The notes under the pieces: model-generated
Told to the model about the DNA's origin: nothing
Databases searched by the model: none
What the model saw: the letters and a program-made list of their open reading frames with translations, nothing else
Source: an uncultured bacterium
Lineage (GTDB): Bacteria; Verrucomicrobiota; Kiritimatiellia; CAIKKV01; CAIYGI01
Assembly: GCA_903925685.1 (NCBI GenBank)
Contig: CAIYGI010000330.1
Coordinates: 1 to 35,744, forward strand
DNA length: 35,744 nt
Direction of reading: 5' to 3'
In this document: positions 7,232 through 16,691 of the stretch, piece after piece
How the letters are laid out: each line of letters opens with the position of its first letter
Position numbering within the stretch: the stretch's first letter is position 1
Made by a program: the position numbers and the translations under genes

Positions 7232-8074
7232 TCAACCGCCGGCCGCGGCGCGGCGAAAGACCAGCGAGAGGGCGTAAATTCCCGCCGCCACCAGCGCCAT
7301 GGTGGCCCCGGCGGCCGTGTTCGCGTAATACGAAAGCAGCAGGCCGGTCACGCTCGAAATCAGCGCCACGGCCACCGCCACGCCGACATAGGCCGAGGCG
7401 CTGCGCGCCAGATTGCGCGCCGCCGCCGCGGGCAGGAGCAGCATGGCATTGATCACCAGCAGGCCGACCCACTGCAGACTGACCGTCACCGCCAGCGCCA
7501 CCAGCAGCGTGAAAACCGACTCCGTCGCATCCGGCGCGATGCCGCGGCTGCGCGCCAGCGTGCGGCATACGCCGACCAGGAAGAGCCGGTTGTAGCCCCA
7601 GACCCAGCCCGCCAGCACCAGCAGCAGCAGCAGCGCCAGGCCGCCCACGTCCGCATAGGTCAGGGTCAGAATGTCGCCGATCAGATAACGCGTGTACTTC
7701 GCAAACCCTCCGCCGCGCGAGAGCAGCACCACGCCCGCCGCCACCGCCGCCGCCATCAGCAGGCCGATGATCGTGTCCGACGACGCCGCGCTCCAGCGGC
7801 GCAGCAGCGTCACCGCCAGCGCCAGCAAGGCCGCGAAAAGCAGCATCGCGCCGAGCGGATTGGCCAGGCCCGCCAGCACGCCGATCGCAATGCCGGTCAA
7901 GGCCGCGTGACCGACGGCCTCGGAAAAAAAGGCCAGGCGGTGGTTCACCACCACGCAGCCAAGCAGCGCGAAGAGCGGAGCCATGACCAGCGCGCCGAGC
8001 AGCGCCACGCGCATGAAATCGTATTGCGCCCAGGACCACGGCGCCAGATTCCAGAGGGTTTCCCAAAGGTTCAT
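7232..8074 (-). CDS. znuB: Metal (Zn/Mn-type) ABC transporter permease
   Basis: Polytopic; MRVALLGALVMAPLFALLGCVVVNHRLAFFSEAVGHAALTGIAIGVL and LLVINAMLLLPAAAARNLARS are typical of the ZnuB/MntB/TroC family. Confidence 0.88.
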   Translation of the reverse strand: MNLWETLWNLAPWSWAQYDFMRVALLGALVMAPLFALLGCVVVNHRLAFFSEAVGHAALTGIAIGVLAGLANPLGAMLLFAALLALAVTLLRRWSAASSDTIIGLLMAAAVAAGVVLLSRGGGFAKYTRYLIGDILTLTYADVGGLALLLLLVLAGWVWGYNRLFLVGVCRTLARSRGIAPDATESVFTLLVALAVTVSLQWVGLLVINAMLLLPAAAARNLARSASAYVGVAVAVALISSVTGLLLSYYANTAAGATMALVAAGIYALSLVFRRAAAGG

Positions 8075-8934
8075 GTCTCACCCGCCGGGGTAAATTCCGC
8101 GCCTTGCGCGTAGCCGCCGCGATGCCAGAGCGCCGCGTGGCGGACCGCGTCCGGCGACGGGACGGGCGGCACCAGGTCCAGGCCGAACAACCGCCGGAAC
8201 GCGGCGCTGGCCAGCACCGTCTCGGGCGGGCCGTCCGCCAGAATGGTCCGATTGAGCAGGATCATGCGGTCGGCCACCTGAGCGGCGGCCGAGAGATCGT
8301 GCGAGACGAGCAGGATGCCCAGGTCGTGCTTCAGGCGCAAACGCGAGAGCAGACGGTAAAAAAGCTCGGTGCCGGCGCGGTCCATGCCGGCCAGCGGCTC
8401 GTCGAGCATCAGCAGTTGCGGCAACGGGTGCAGGGCCAGCGCCACGAGCACACGCTGCAACTGCCCGGCCGAGAGCGCCCCGAGCGGCGCGTCGCACAAC
8501 TCTTCGGCTTCCACCAGCGCCAGCGCCGCGCGGATCGCCTCCCGCCAGCGGCGGCCGACGCCCAGCCAGACGGGACGGCGCGCCAGCGCCGCCGCAAAAA
8601 GATCGAGCACGCGCACGGGCGCGGTGCGGTCCAGGTCCAGCCGCTGCGGCACATAGCCGACGCGCGGCCGCCCGGCCGCGGGGGTGCCGTCGGCGCGGGT
8701 GAAATGCAGCCGCCCGCTGCAGGGCACTTCGCCCAGAATCGCGCGCAGCAGCGTCGTCTTGCCGGCGCCGTTGGGACCGATGATCACGGTCAGTTCGCCG
8801 CAGTGGGTGTGAAAATTAACGTCGCGCAGCACGTCGGCGCCGTTAATGCGCACACCGATGCCTTCCAGCCGCGTGCAGCAGCCCGCGCAGGTTGCGCACG
8901 CCGCTCCTCCTGAAATGTGCGCGTTCTCCGTCAC
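8071..8934 (-). CDS. znuC: Metal ABC transporter ATP-binding protein
   Basis: Walker A GPNGAGKTT, signature LSAGQLQRVLVALAL, Walker B LLMLDEPLAG; N-terminal Cys cluster CATCAGCC. Overlaps both neighbours. Confidence 0.9.
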   Translation of the reverse strand: MTENAHISGGAACATCAGCCTRLEGIGVRINGADVLRDVNFHTHCGELTVIIGPNGAGKTTLLRAILGEVPCSGRLHFTRADGTPAAGRPRVGYVPQRLDLDRTAPVRVLDLFAAALARRPVWLGVGRRWREAIRAALALVEAEELCDAPLGALSAGQLQRVLVALALHPLPQLLMLDEPLAGMDRAGTELFYRLLSRLRLKHDLGILLVSHDLSAAAQVADRMILLNRTILADGPPETVLASAAFRRLFGLDLVPPVPSPDAVRHAALWHRGGYAQGAEFTPAGET

Positions 8935-9815
8935 GGCGGCGCCCCCAAGGCTTCCCGCAGCACCGCCAGGTTACGCTCCATGATGGCCACGTAGGCGCCG
9001 GGCTCGTCCGCTCCCGTGACGGCGGGGTCAAGCCGGTAGACGCGCGAGCCCGTCGCCCGGGCAACCGTCTCGGCGGAGCGCGCCGCGTACTGCGGTTCAG
9101 CGAAGACGGGCGGAAGGCCGAGCCGGCGGACGAGGTCGATCGTTTGCGCCAGTTCCCGTGCCGCCGGTTCGCTGCCCGGTTCGCGTTCGATCACGCCCGC
9201 CACGACAAGGTCGAATTCGCGGGCAAAATAAGGAAATGCCTCGTGCAGGGTCACGATCCTGCGCGTGCGCAGGCCTGCCAGCCCCGTCCGCATGCGCGCC
9301 TGGAGCGCCTGCAGTTGCGCGCCATAGGCCGCGGCATTGCGCCGGTAGCCCGCGGCATGGGCAGGATCGGCCGCCGCCAGCCCCGCGGCGATATTGGTCA
9401 CCTGCGCCATGGCTCCGGCGACACTGACCCACAGATGGGGATTCGGCACGCCCGCGGAATCGCGCAGCAGATCCAGACCGCGGCTGGCGTCCACCACCGG
9501 CAAATCCGGCTGCTGCCGCCGCAGGTTGTCGAGGTAACTTTCCATCCCCGCGCCGTTGATCACCAGCACGCCGGCGTGGTGCAGCGTCTTGCGCGCCGCC
9601 ACAGTCAGCGCGTAGTCGTGCAGACAACCGGTCTGCGCCCCGGCCAGGTTCGACACGCCGACGCCCGGCAGACCGCGCGCGATGTTGAGGGTGTGCAGGT
9701 AGACCGGATAGAAGGAACAGACAATGCGGAAGTCATCGGCCGCGGCCGACAGCGCGGTGGCCATGGCCAGCGCCGTGACCACGGCCAGCGTCGGACGATG
9801 TTCGCTCTTTGCCAT
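8931..9815 (-). CDS. znuA: Metal ABC transporter substrate-binding protein (ZnuA-like)
   Basis: FRIVCSFYPVYLHTLNIARG...GAQTGCLHDYALT...LVINGAGMESYLDNL...PHLWVS...IVTLHEAFPYFAREFDL: ZnuA family pattern with His ligands. Confidence 0.88.
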   Translation of the reverse strand: MAKSEHRPTLAVVTALAMATALSAAADDFRIVCSFYPVYLHTLNIARGLPGVGVSNLAGAQTGCLHDYALTVAARKTLHHAGVLVINGAGMESYLDNLRRQQPDLPVVDASRGLDLLRDSAGVPNPHLWVSVAGAMAQVTNIAAGLAAADPAHAAGYRRNAAAYGAQLQALQARMRTGLAGLRTRRIVTLHEAFPYFAREFDLVVAGVIEREPGSEPAARELAQTIDLVRRLGLPPVFAEPQYAARSAETVARATGSRVYRLDPAVTGADEPGAYVAIMERNLAVLREALGAPP

Positions 9816-9936
9816 AACGAGTATTCATGCAGCGGTCAGGCGGTAATACGTGGCTCGCCGCGACACGGCCATCTTGTTACATTGCGCGGGTTTTTACAAC
9901 TTGCTAGATTGGCCGCGATAGTTGCAGGGGAAAAGC

Positions 9937-10959
9937 ATGACCGTCAAAAGAAATCCGAATTTCGAAAATTTACTTAAAGTCTTGCGCTGTCAGACGCCCG
10001 AGCGGCCCACGCTGTTCGAGTTCTTTCTGAACCCCCGGTTGTACAAAAAACTGGCCGGTCCGGCCTGGACCGAAGATCCCGCCCCGCTGGCGCAATGGCG
10101 GATGCTGATCGCCGCCTTTATGGCGGCGGGCTACGATTACGCCACCGTCAATGGATCCCCGCTCCTCTTCCACGGCGGCACGCAAGATAAAGAACAGACC
10201 ATCTCGCTCAACCAGGGCTCGCCGATCTCCGATCGCAGAAGTTTCGAGGACTACGCCTGGCCCGACCCGGACAAGCTGGACTATTCCACGCTCAAAACCA
10301 TCGCGCCCGACCTGCCCCAGGGCATGAAATTGATCGTCTGCGGACCGGGCGGCGTGCTGGAAAATGTGATCAGGCTGCTCGGCTTCGACAACCTTTGTTT
10401 CATGCTCGCCGACGATCCCAAATTGGCGGAGGAGCTTTTTGCCGCGGTCGGCAGCCGCATGGTCCGGCATTACGAGAAGGCGGCGGCTTACGACACGGTA
10501 GGCGCCTGCATCTCGAACGACGACTGGGGCTTCAAGACCCAGACCATGCTTTCCGTGGCCGACATGCGCAAGTATGTCTTCCCCTGGCATGTGAAAATCG
10601 TGGCGGCGATCCACGCGGCGGGCAAGCCGGCCATCCTGCACTCCTGCGGCCAGCCGCGCGAAATCATGGATGACATCATTGACGGCATGCGCTACGACGG
10701 CAAACATTCCTACGAAGACGTGATCATGCCCGTCGAGGAGGCCTATGCGCGTTGGGGCGGACGGATCGCCATCCTGGGCGGGATCGATTTGAACTTCATC
10801 ATGCGCTCGACGTTCGAGGATATTCGCAAACGCAGTCTGGCGCTGCTGGCGTTGTCGGCCGGCCGGGGCGGCTATGCGCTGGGCACGGGCAACAGCGTGC
10901 CGGAATTTATCGACGACGACCGCTACTTCGCCATGACCAGCGCCGCCGTCGGCGCATAA
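9937..10959 (+). CDS. Uroporphyrinogen decarboxylase (URO-D) family protein, methyltransferase-like
   Basis: NDDWGFKTQTMLSVADMRKYVFPWHVKIVAAIHAAGKPAILHSCGQ...GKHSYEDVIMPVEEAYARWGGRIAILGGIDLNF; ATG 9937 preceded by AGGGGA. Confidence 0.88.
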   Translation: MTVKRNPNFENLLKVLRCQTPERPTLFEFFLNPRLYKKLAGPAWTEDPAPLAQWRMLIAAFMAAGYDYATVNGSPLLFHGGTQDKEQTISLNQGSPISDRRSFEDYAWPDPDKLDYSTLKTIAPDLPQGMKLIVCGPGGVLENVIRLLGFDNLCFMLADDPKLAEELFAAVGSRMVRHYEKAAAYDTVGACISNDDWGFKTQTMLSVADMRKYVFPWHVKIVAAIHAAGKPAILHSCGQPREIMDDIIDGMRYDGKHSYEDVIMPVEEAYARWGGRIAILGGIDLNFIMRSTFEDIRKRSLALLALSAGRGGYALGTGNSVPEFIDDDRYFAMTSAAVGA

Positions 10960-10970
10960 CCCGGGGGACA

Positions 10971-11528
10971 ATGCCCATGCCATTCACCTTCCAGCCGCTG
11001 GCGATTCCCGATCTGGTGCTGGTCACGCCGCGAATGCTTTCCGACGCGCGCGGATTTTTCATGGAAACCTTCCGGGCCTCCGACTTCCGCGCCGCCGGGA
11101 TCGCGACGGAATTCGTCCAGGACAACCACTCGCTTTCCGCCATGGGCGTCGTGCGCGGCTTGCACTTTCAGGCGCCGCCGCACGCGCAGGGGAAACTGGT
11201 GCGCGTCGCGCTCGGCCGCGTCTGGGATGCCGCCGTGGATCTGCGCCGCGGCTCGCCCACCTTTGGACGGAGCTGCGGGGCGGAGCTTTCCGACGAAAAT
11301 CACGCCATGCTCTGGATCCCGCCGGGGTTCGCGCACGGTTTCGCCACCTTGAGTCCGACCGCCCACCTGCTTTACAAATGCACGGCGGAATACGACCCGG
11401 CCAGCGACCGGGGCGTGCGCTGGAACGACCCCGCCCTGGGCCTGCGTTGGCCGGTCGACGCGCCGCTGGTCTCGCCGCGCGACGCCGCGCTGCCGCTGCT
11501 GAAGGATCTTGGAGCGCCCTGGGCATGA
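10971..11528 (+). CDS. rfbC: dTDP-4-dehydrorhamnose 3,5-epimerase
   Basis: SDARGFFMETFRASDFRAAGIATEFVQDNHSLSAMGVVRGLHFQAPPHAQGKLVRVALGRVWDAAVDLRRGSPTFG...WIPPGFAHGFATLS. Confidence 0.95.
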   Translation: MPMPFTFQPLAIPDLVLVTPRMLSDARGFFMETFRASDFRAAGIATEFVQDNHSLSAMGVVRGLHFQAPPHAQGKLVRVALGRVWDAAVDLRRGSPTFGRSCGAELSDENHAMLWIPPGFAHGFATLSPTAHLLYKCTAEYDPASDRGVRWNDPALGLRWPVDAPLVSPRDAALPLLKDLGAPWA

Positions 11529-12409
11529 TCTGGCTGATCGGCTGCCGGGGCATGCTGGGAACGGAACTGGCCCGCCTGCTGGAAGGCGGGGGGCGGCCCT
11601 GGGTCGGCAGCGACATCGAATGCGACATCACCGATCCCGCCGCGCTGCGCGACTTCGCCGCCCGCCAGTCGCCGGACTGGATCGTCAACGCCTCGGCCTA
11701 CACCAACGTGGACAAGGCGGAGGACGAGGAACCACGCGCCCTGGCGATCAACGGCGGCGGCGCGGGCAACATCGCCGCCGTCGCGAAGGCGTGCGGCGCG
11801 CGCATGATCCACATTTCTACCGACTACGTTTTCGACGGCCGGGGCGCGCGCCCCTATCAGGAGGACGATCCCATCAACCCCCTGGGCGCCTACGGGCGCA
11901 CCAAGGCGGCCGGCGAAGCGCTCGTGCGCGCCGCCTGCCCGGACCACATCATCCTGCGCACCGCCTGGCTCTACGGGCGGCATGGCAAAAATTTCGTCGC
12001 CACGATGCTTAAACTGATGGCCGAACGGGCGACGCTGGACGTCGTCTCCGACCAGCGCGGCACGCCCACCTGGACCCATACGCTGGCGGATGTCATCGTG
12101 CGCGTCATAGCCCATGGCGGCGTCCAGCCCGGCGCCTATCATGTAACCGACGAGGGCGAAACGACCTGGCACGGCTTCGCCGTCGAAATTCAACGGGCGG
12201 CCGCGGCGCGGGGGCTGATTCCCGGCGGCTGCGACGTACGGCCGATTTTGTCGAGTCAGTATCCCTCCAAAACGCCCCGCCCCGCCTACTCGGTGCTCTC
12301 GAAAAGCCGCATCCAGTCCGCGCTGAAATTCCAACTTCCCGACTGGCGCGCCGCGCTCGCGGCCTATTTGGACGAATTGTCGGAAAACATTCCTGCGCCA
12401 TTGCCGTGA
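11525..12409 (+). CDS. rfbD: dTDP-4-dehydrorhamnose reductase
   Basis: MIWLIGCRGMLGTELARLL...VNASAYTNVDKAEDE...ISTDYVFDG...YGRTKAAGE...RTAWLYG..GKNFVATML...DQRGTPTWT; ATGA overlap with rfbC. Confidence 0.95.
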   Translation: MIWLIGCRGMLGTELARLLEGGGRPWVGSDIECDITDPAALRDFAARQSPDWIVNASAYTNVDKAEDEEPRALAINGGGAGNIAAVAKACGARMIHISTDYVFDGRGARPYQEDDPINPLGAYGRTKAAGEALVRAACPDHIILRTAWLYGRHGKNFVATMLKLMAERATLDVVSDQRGTPTWTHTLADVIVRVIAHGGVQPGAYHVTDEGETTWHGFAVEIQRAAAARGLIPGGCDVRPILSSQYPSKTPRPAYSVLSKSRIQSALKFQLPDWRAALAAYLDELSENIPAPLP

Positions 12410-12482
12410 CGTTTGCGCTTATGGTAAAGTTCGCCTCAACCAGCCGCGGCCAGCCCGCCGCGGGTGGCCGGGATAATTATTC

Positions 12483-13760
12483 ATGTCCAACACGGTTCTG
12501 ATCGGCGCCCAGTGGGGCGACGAAGGCAAAGGCAAAATCGTAGACGTGCTGGCCCGCGACGCCGACGTCGTCGCGCGTTATCAGGGCGGCAGCAACGCCG
12601 GCCACACGATCGAAATCGGCCGCGAACGCTATGTCTTGCACCTTGTCCCCTCCGGAATTCTTTACCCCGGCAAGCGCTGCGTGATCGGCCACGGACTGGT
12701 GGTGGATCCGCTGGCGCTGGTGCAGGAGATCCGCGATCTCGAGGCGCGCGGCGTAACCGTGCGCGGACGCTTGGAAATCGGCGACCGCGCCCACATCGTC
12801 GGCCCCTGGCACCGCCGCATCGACGCCGCGCGCGAAGGCCGCGCCGCGGCCGGCGCGCGCATCGGCACCACGCAACGCGGCATCGGGCCGGCCTACGCCG
12901 ACAAGGCGCACCGCGCCGGCCTGCGCCTGGGCGACCTGCTGGAAACCGGCTGGGAAGAATGCGCGCGGGAGCGCCTGAACGAAACCAACGCCCAGGCCGC
13001 GGCGGCGGGCACTGAGCCGCTGGATACGGCGCAGACTTTGAAAGATCTGCGCGCGGCCGGGGAAGCGCTCAAGCCTTACATCGGCGACACCGTGGCTTCG
13101 CTGGCCGCCGACTGGCGCGCCGGGCGTTCGATCCTCTTCGAGGGCGCGCAAGGCACGATGCTGGACATCGACCTTGGCACCTACCCCTTTGTGACCTCCT
13201 CGAACTCCACGGCCGGCGGCGCCTGCACCGGTACCGGCCTGCCTCCCAAGGCCATTGACCGCGTGGTGGGCGTGGTCAAAGCCTATACCACCCGCGTCGG
13301 CGAGGGTCCCTTCACCACGGAACTTAACGACGCCATGGGTGAACATCTGCGCCAGCGCGGACGCGAGTTTGGCGCCACCACCGGCCGGCCGCGGCGCTGC
13401 GGCTGGTTCGACGCCGTGGTGGCGCGTTACGCCGCGCAGGTGAGCGGCGTGGATGCCTGGGCCATCACCAAGCTCGATGTGCTGGACGAAGTGGAAACCA
13501 TCCGCGTCTGCGTGGCCTACACATGCGAAGGGCGGCGTTACGAAACCGTGCCCGCCTCGGCGCGCATCCTGGCCGCCTGCAAGCCGGTTTACGCGGATTA
13601 TCCCGGCTGGCGCTGCGCAACCAGCGACGTGAAGCAGTTCGAAGCCCTGCCCGCCGCCGCCCGCGCCTATGTGGACGAACTTTGCCGGCTGACCGGCGTG
13701 CCGCTGGGCATTCTGTCCGTCGGACCGCGGCGCGACAGCACCTTCCGTCTCTCCTTGTGA
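12483..13760 (+). CDS. purA: Adenylosuccinate synthase
   Basis: MSNTVLIGAQWGDEGKGKIVDVLA...GGSNAGHTI...GTTQRGIGPAYADKAHRAGLRLGDLL...FEGAQGTMLDIDLGTYPFVTSSNSTAGGACTGTGL. Confidence 0.98.
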   Translation: MSNTVLIGAQWGDEGKGKIVDVLARDADVVARYQGGSNAGHTIEIGRERYVLHLVPSGILYPGKRCVIGHGLVVDPLALVQEIRDLEARGVTVRGRLEIGDRAHIVGPWHRRIDAAREGRAAAGARIGTTQRGIGPAYADKAHRAGLRLGDLLETGWEECARERLNETNAQAAAAGTEPLDTAQTLKDLRAAGEALKPYIGDTVASLAADWRAGRSILFEGAQGTMLDIDLGTYPFVTSSNSTAGGACTGTGLPPKAIDRVVGVVKAYTTRVGEGPFTTELNDAMGEHLRQRGREFGATTGRPRRCGWFDAVVARYAAQVSGVDAWAITKLDVLDEVETIRVCVAYTCEGRRYETVPASARILAACKPVYADYPGWRCATSDVKQFEALPAAARAYVDELCRLTGVPLGILSVGPRRDSTFRLSL

Positions 13761-13770
13761 GCAAATGCCC

Positions 13771-14499
13771 ATGAGCGATCCCCGCCCCAGGAAATCGGCC
13801 GCGAAGCCCCGGCATGTGGCCATCATCATGGATGGCAATGGACGCTGGGCCCGGCAGCACGGACTGCCCCGGCTCAAGGGGCACGAGCAGGGGGCCGAAT
13901 CGGTGCGCACCGCGATCCGCGCCTGCCGCAACGCCGGGGTCGAGTTTCTGACCCTCTACGCGTTCAGCGTCGAGAACTGGAAGCGCTCGCGCGAAGAAGT
14001 CGGGGGGTTAATGCGCCTGCTGCGCCATTTCCTGCGCGACCAGGAACGCGAACTGCACGAAAACCAGGTGCGCCTGCGCACGATCGGACGGCTGGAGGAT
14101 CTTTCGCCTGCGCTGCGCGCCGATCTGGCCCGGGTGGAGACGGCCACGCGGGCCTACACGGGCGGCCAGCTGTTGCTGGCCCTGAGCTATGGCGGCCGCA
14201 CCGAGATCGCCGCCGCCGCCCGCGCCATCGCCCATGAAGTTCGAGACGGCCGGCTGGAACCCGGCCAGGTGGACGAAGCCTGTATGGCGGCGCACCTGTA
14301 TGCCCCCGATGTGCCCGACCCCGATCTGATGATCCGCACCAGCGGCGAACTGAGGGTCAGCAATTTTCTGCTCTGGCAGCTTTCGTATGCGGAACTCTAC
14401 TTCACCGATGTGCTGTGGCCGGACTTCCGCGAGGAACATTTTCGCGCCGCGCTGGAAGAATATGCGCGCCGGCAGCGGCGCTACGGGGAGGCCTCATGA
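13771..14499 (+). CDS. uppS: Isoprenyl transferase (undecaprenyl diphosphate synthase)
   Basis: HVAIIMDGNGRWARQHGLPRLKGHEQGAESVR...LTLYAFSVENWKRS...PDLMIRTSGELRVSNFLLWQLSYAELYFTDVLWPDF. Confidence 0.96.
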   Translation: MSDPRPRKSAAKPRHVAIIMDGNGRWARQHGLPRLKGHEQGAESVRTAIRACRNAGVEFLTLYAFSVENWKRSREEVGGLMRLLRHFLRDQERELHENQVRLRTIGRLEDLSPALRADLARVETATRAYTGGQLLLALSYGGRTEIAAAARAIAHEVRDGRLEPGQVDEACMAAHLYAPDVPDPDLMIRTSGELRVSNFLLWQLSYAELYFTDVLWPDFREEHFRAALEEYARRQRRYGEAS

Positions 14500-15422
14500 A
14501 CATCGCGCTGACGTCGCTGCATAAACGCATTCTGAGCGGCCTCGCTTTCGGCGTCATCGTCTGGGCGGGCGCCTTTGAGCTGCCGTCGGTTTTCGGCTAT
14601 GCGGTTCTGCTGCTCTTCGCGGTGGTCGGACTGCACGAGTTTTACCGGCTGGCCGCGTGCATGGAGATGCCGGCCTTTAGCAGTTGGGGAATCGCGGGCG
14701 GCGCGCTGATGATGCTGGCGGGCATCGCGCGCGCCTACGAACCCGTGCTGCCGGCGACCTGGTGGCCGGTGGCGGATGAATCGGGGCTTTTGGTTATTTT
14801 TCTGCTGTTGCTCGCGCTCTGCGTGCGCTCTTTTTACGAACACGAGCATCGGCGTTCGGTCCAGGCCGTCGCCGTCACACTGCTGGGCGTGCTGTACGTT
14901 CCGTACCTGCTGGGCTTCCTGCTGCGGATGCTGTTTCGCTGGGATCCACCGGCGCCTTTGGAACTGATACCCGATACCGGGTGCAAGCTGGGACTGTTTC
15001 TGCTGCTGGTGGTGAAGTCGGGGGACATGGGCGCATTTTTCATCGGCCGCCGCTGGGGACGGCACCCGCTCTGTCCGCACCTTTCCCCCAAAAAAACCTG
15101 GGAGGGTTTAGCGGGGGGATTGTTCGCCAGCATTGCAGTGGCGCTCGTGGCGCTCGCTGTGATGGCGCGCCTGAAGCCGGCGCCTGGCGGCGCCTGGTTT
15201 GGGACCCTCTTGGTGCATTGGCACGACGCGGCGATCCTCGGCCTGCTGCTCTCCTGCGTCGGAGTGCTCGGCGACCTGGTCGAATCGCAACTTAAACGCG
15301 CGGCGGACGCCAAGGATTCCGGGACGCTGATTCCAGGCATGGGCGGGCTGCTGGATGTGCTGGACAGCCTGCTCTTCGCCGCCCCGGCGCTTTACTTCTA
15401 TGTCATCTGGTTCATCGAATAA
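14496..15422 (+). CDS. cdsA: Phosphatidate cytidylyltransferase
   Basis: Polytopic; C-terminal DMGAFFIGRRWGRHPLCPHLSPKKTWEGLAGG...GVLGDLVESQLKRAADAKDSGTLIPGMGGLLDVLDSLLFAAPALYF signature; overlaps uppS stop. Confidence 0.95.
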   Translation: MNIALTSLHKRILSGLAFGVIVWAGAFELPSVFGYAVLLLFAVVGLHEFYRLAACMEMPAFSSWGIAGGALMMLAGIARAYEPVLPATWWPVADESGLLVIFLLLLALCVRSFYEHEHRRSVQAVAVTLLGVLYVPYLLGFLLRMLFRWDPPAPLELIPDTGCKLGLFLLLVVKSGDMGAFFIGRRWGRHPLCPHLSPKKTWEGLAGGLFASIAVALVALAVMARLKPAPGGAWFGTLLVHWHDAAILGLLLSCVGVLGDLVESQLKRAADAKDSGTLIPGMGGLLDVLDSLLFAAPALYFYVIWFIE

Positions 15423-16590
15423 GGTCAAACGCCTGGTCCTTCTCGGGTGTACGGGTTCGATCGGCGAAAACGCCCTGCGCGTGATTGCGGCGCTTCCCGG
15501 CCGCTTTCAGATTGTCGGTCTGGCCGCGAACAGGCATGGCGCGCGGGTGCTCGAACAGGCGCGCGCGTTCGGAGTCTCCAGCGTGGCGCTGGCCGATCCC
15601 GCCGCCGCCGCCGCCGCGCGCCAGGCGGCGCCCGCGGGCTTGCGCGTGCTGGATGGCGAAGCGGGCGTGGTCGAACTGGTGCGGACATCGGGCGCCGATC
15701 TGGTGCTCTGCGCCATGGTCGGCATGGCCGGCTTGCGTCCCGTACTGGCGGCGGTCGAGGCGGGCATGGACGTGGCGCTGGCCACCAAGGAGGTGCTGGT
15801 CGCCGCCGGCGCGCTGGTCTGCGCCAGCGCCGCGCGCACGGGCGCGCGGTTGCTGCCGGTGGACAGCGAGCACAGCGCCTTGTTCCAATGTCTGCAGGGC
15901 GCGCGCCCGGAGTCCGTGCGGCGGCTGCTGCTCACGGCCTCGGGCGGGCCTTTTGCGCGGCGTCCGGAACTGGATCTGGATCACGTCAGCGTCAAGGACG
16001 CGCTGCGTCATCCGCGCTGGAACATGGGCCGCAAGGTGACGGTGGACTCCGCCACCCTGATGAACAAGGGGCTGGAAATCATGGAGGCCCGCTGGCTTTT
16101 CGATGTGCCGCTCGATCGCATCGAGGTGGTGATTCACCCCGAGAGCCTGATGCACTCGCTGGTGGAGTTTGTGGATGGCGGCGTGCTCGCGCAGCTGGGA
16201 CCGCCGGACATGCGTTTCGCGATCCAGTACGCGCTGACCTGGCCCGAACGGGTGGATGGCGGGCTGCCGCAACTGGATTTGATCGCCGCCGGCGCGCTGC
16301 ATTTTCACGCGCCGGAAACCGAGCGTTTTCCCTGCCTGCGGCTGGCCCGCGAGGCCGCCGCCGCGGGCGGCACGCAGCCGACGGTCTTGAACGCCGCCAA
16401 CGAGGTGGCGGTGGATTGGTTTCTGGAAGGGCGCATGCCCTTTGGCGGCATCTGGCGCACGGTGGCGGCGGTGCTGGCGCGCACGCCCCCGGTAGCCGTG
16501 GCGACGCCGACGCTGGACGAGGTGTTCGAGACCGACGCCTGGGCGCGCCGCGAAGCCCGCGGCTTCGCCGCCGCCGGCGCGGGATTTTAA
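15400..16590 (+). CDS. dxr: 1-deoxy-D-xylulose 5-phosphate reductoisomerase
   Basis: LVLLGCTGSIGENALRVI...LATKEVLVAAGALV...PVDSEHSALFQCLQG...LTASGGPF...HPRWNMGRKVTVDSATLMNKGLEIMEA..LF; probable start ATG 15400 overlapping cdsA. Confidence 0.96.
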   Translation: MSSGSSNKVKRLVLLGCTGSIGENALRVIAALPGRFQIVGLAANRHGARVLEQARAFGVSSVALADPAAAAAARQAAPAGLRVLDGEAGVVELVRTSGADLVLCAMVGMAGLRPVLAAVEAGMDVALATKEVLVAAGALVCASAARTGARLLPVDSEHSALFQCLQGARPESVRRLLLTASGGPFARRPELDLDHVSVKDALRHPRWNMGRKVTVDSATLMNKGLEIMEARWLFDVPLDRIEVVIHPESLMHSLVEFVDGGVLAQLGPPDMRFAIQYALTWPERVDGGLPQLDLIAAGALHFHAPETERFPCLRLAREAAAAGGTQPTVLNAANEVAVDWFLEGRMPFGGIWRTVAAVLARTPPVAVATPTLDEVFETDAWARREARGFAAAGAGF

Positions 16591-16691
16591 GCGCCACGGC
16601 GCCGGCTAATTAAAGCAAATGCCCGGTCATGTTGCGGCTGTTCTTGGATTGGGAGAAGTCATGAAATACAAAGCGCTGATGGAGGTGATGC

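Noticed and set aside
12477-13931. 484-aa minus ORF antisense to purA
   Set aside because: Shadow ORF of a strongly conserved purA; no recognisable domain.
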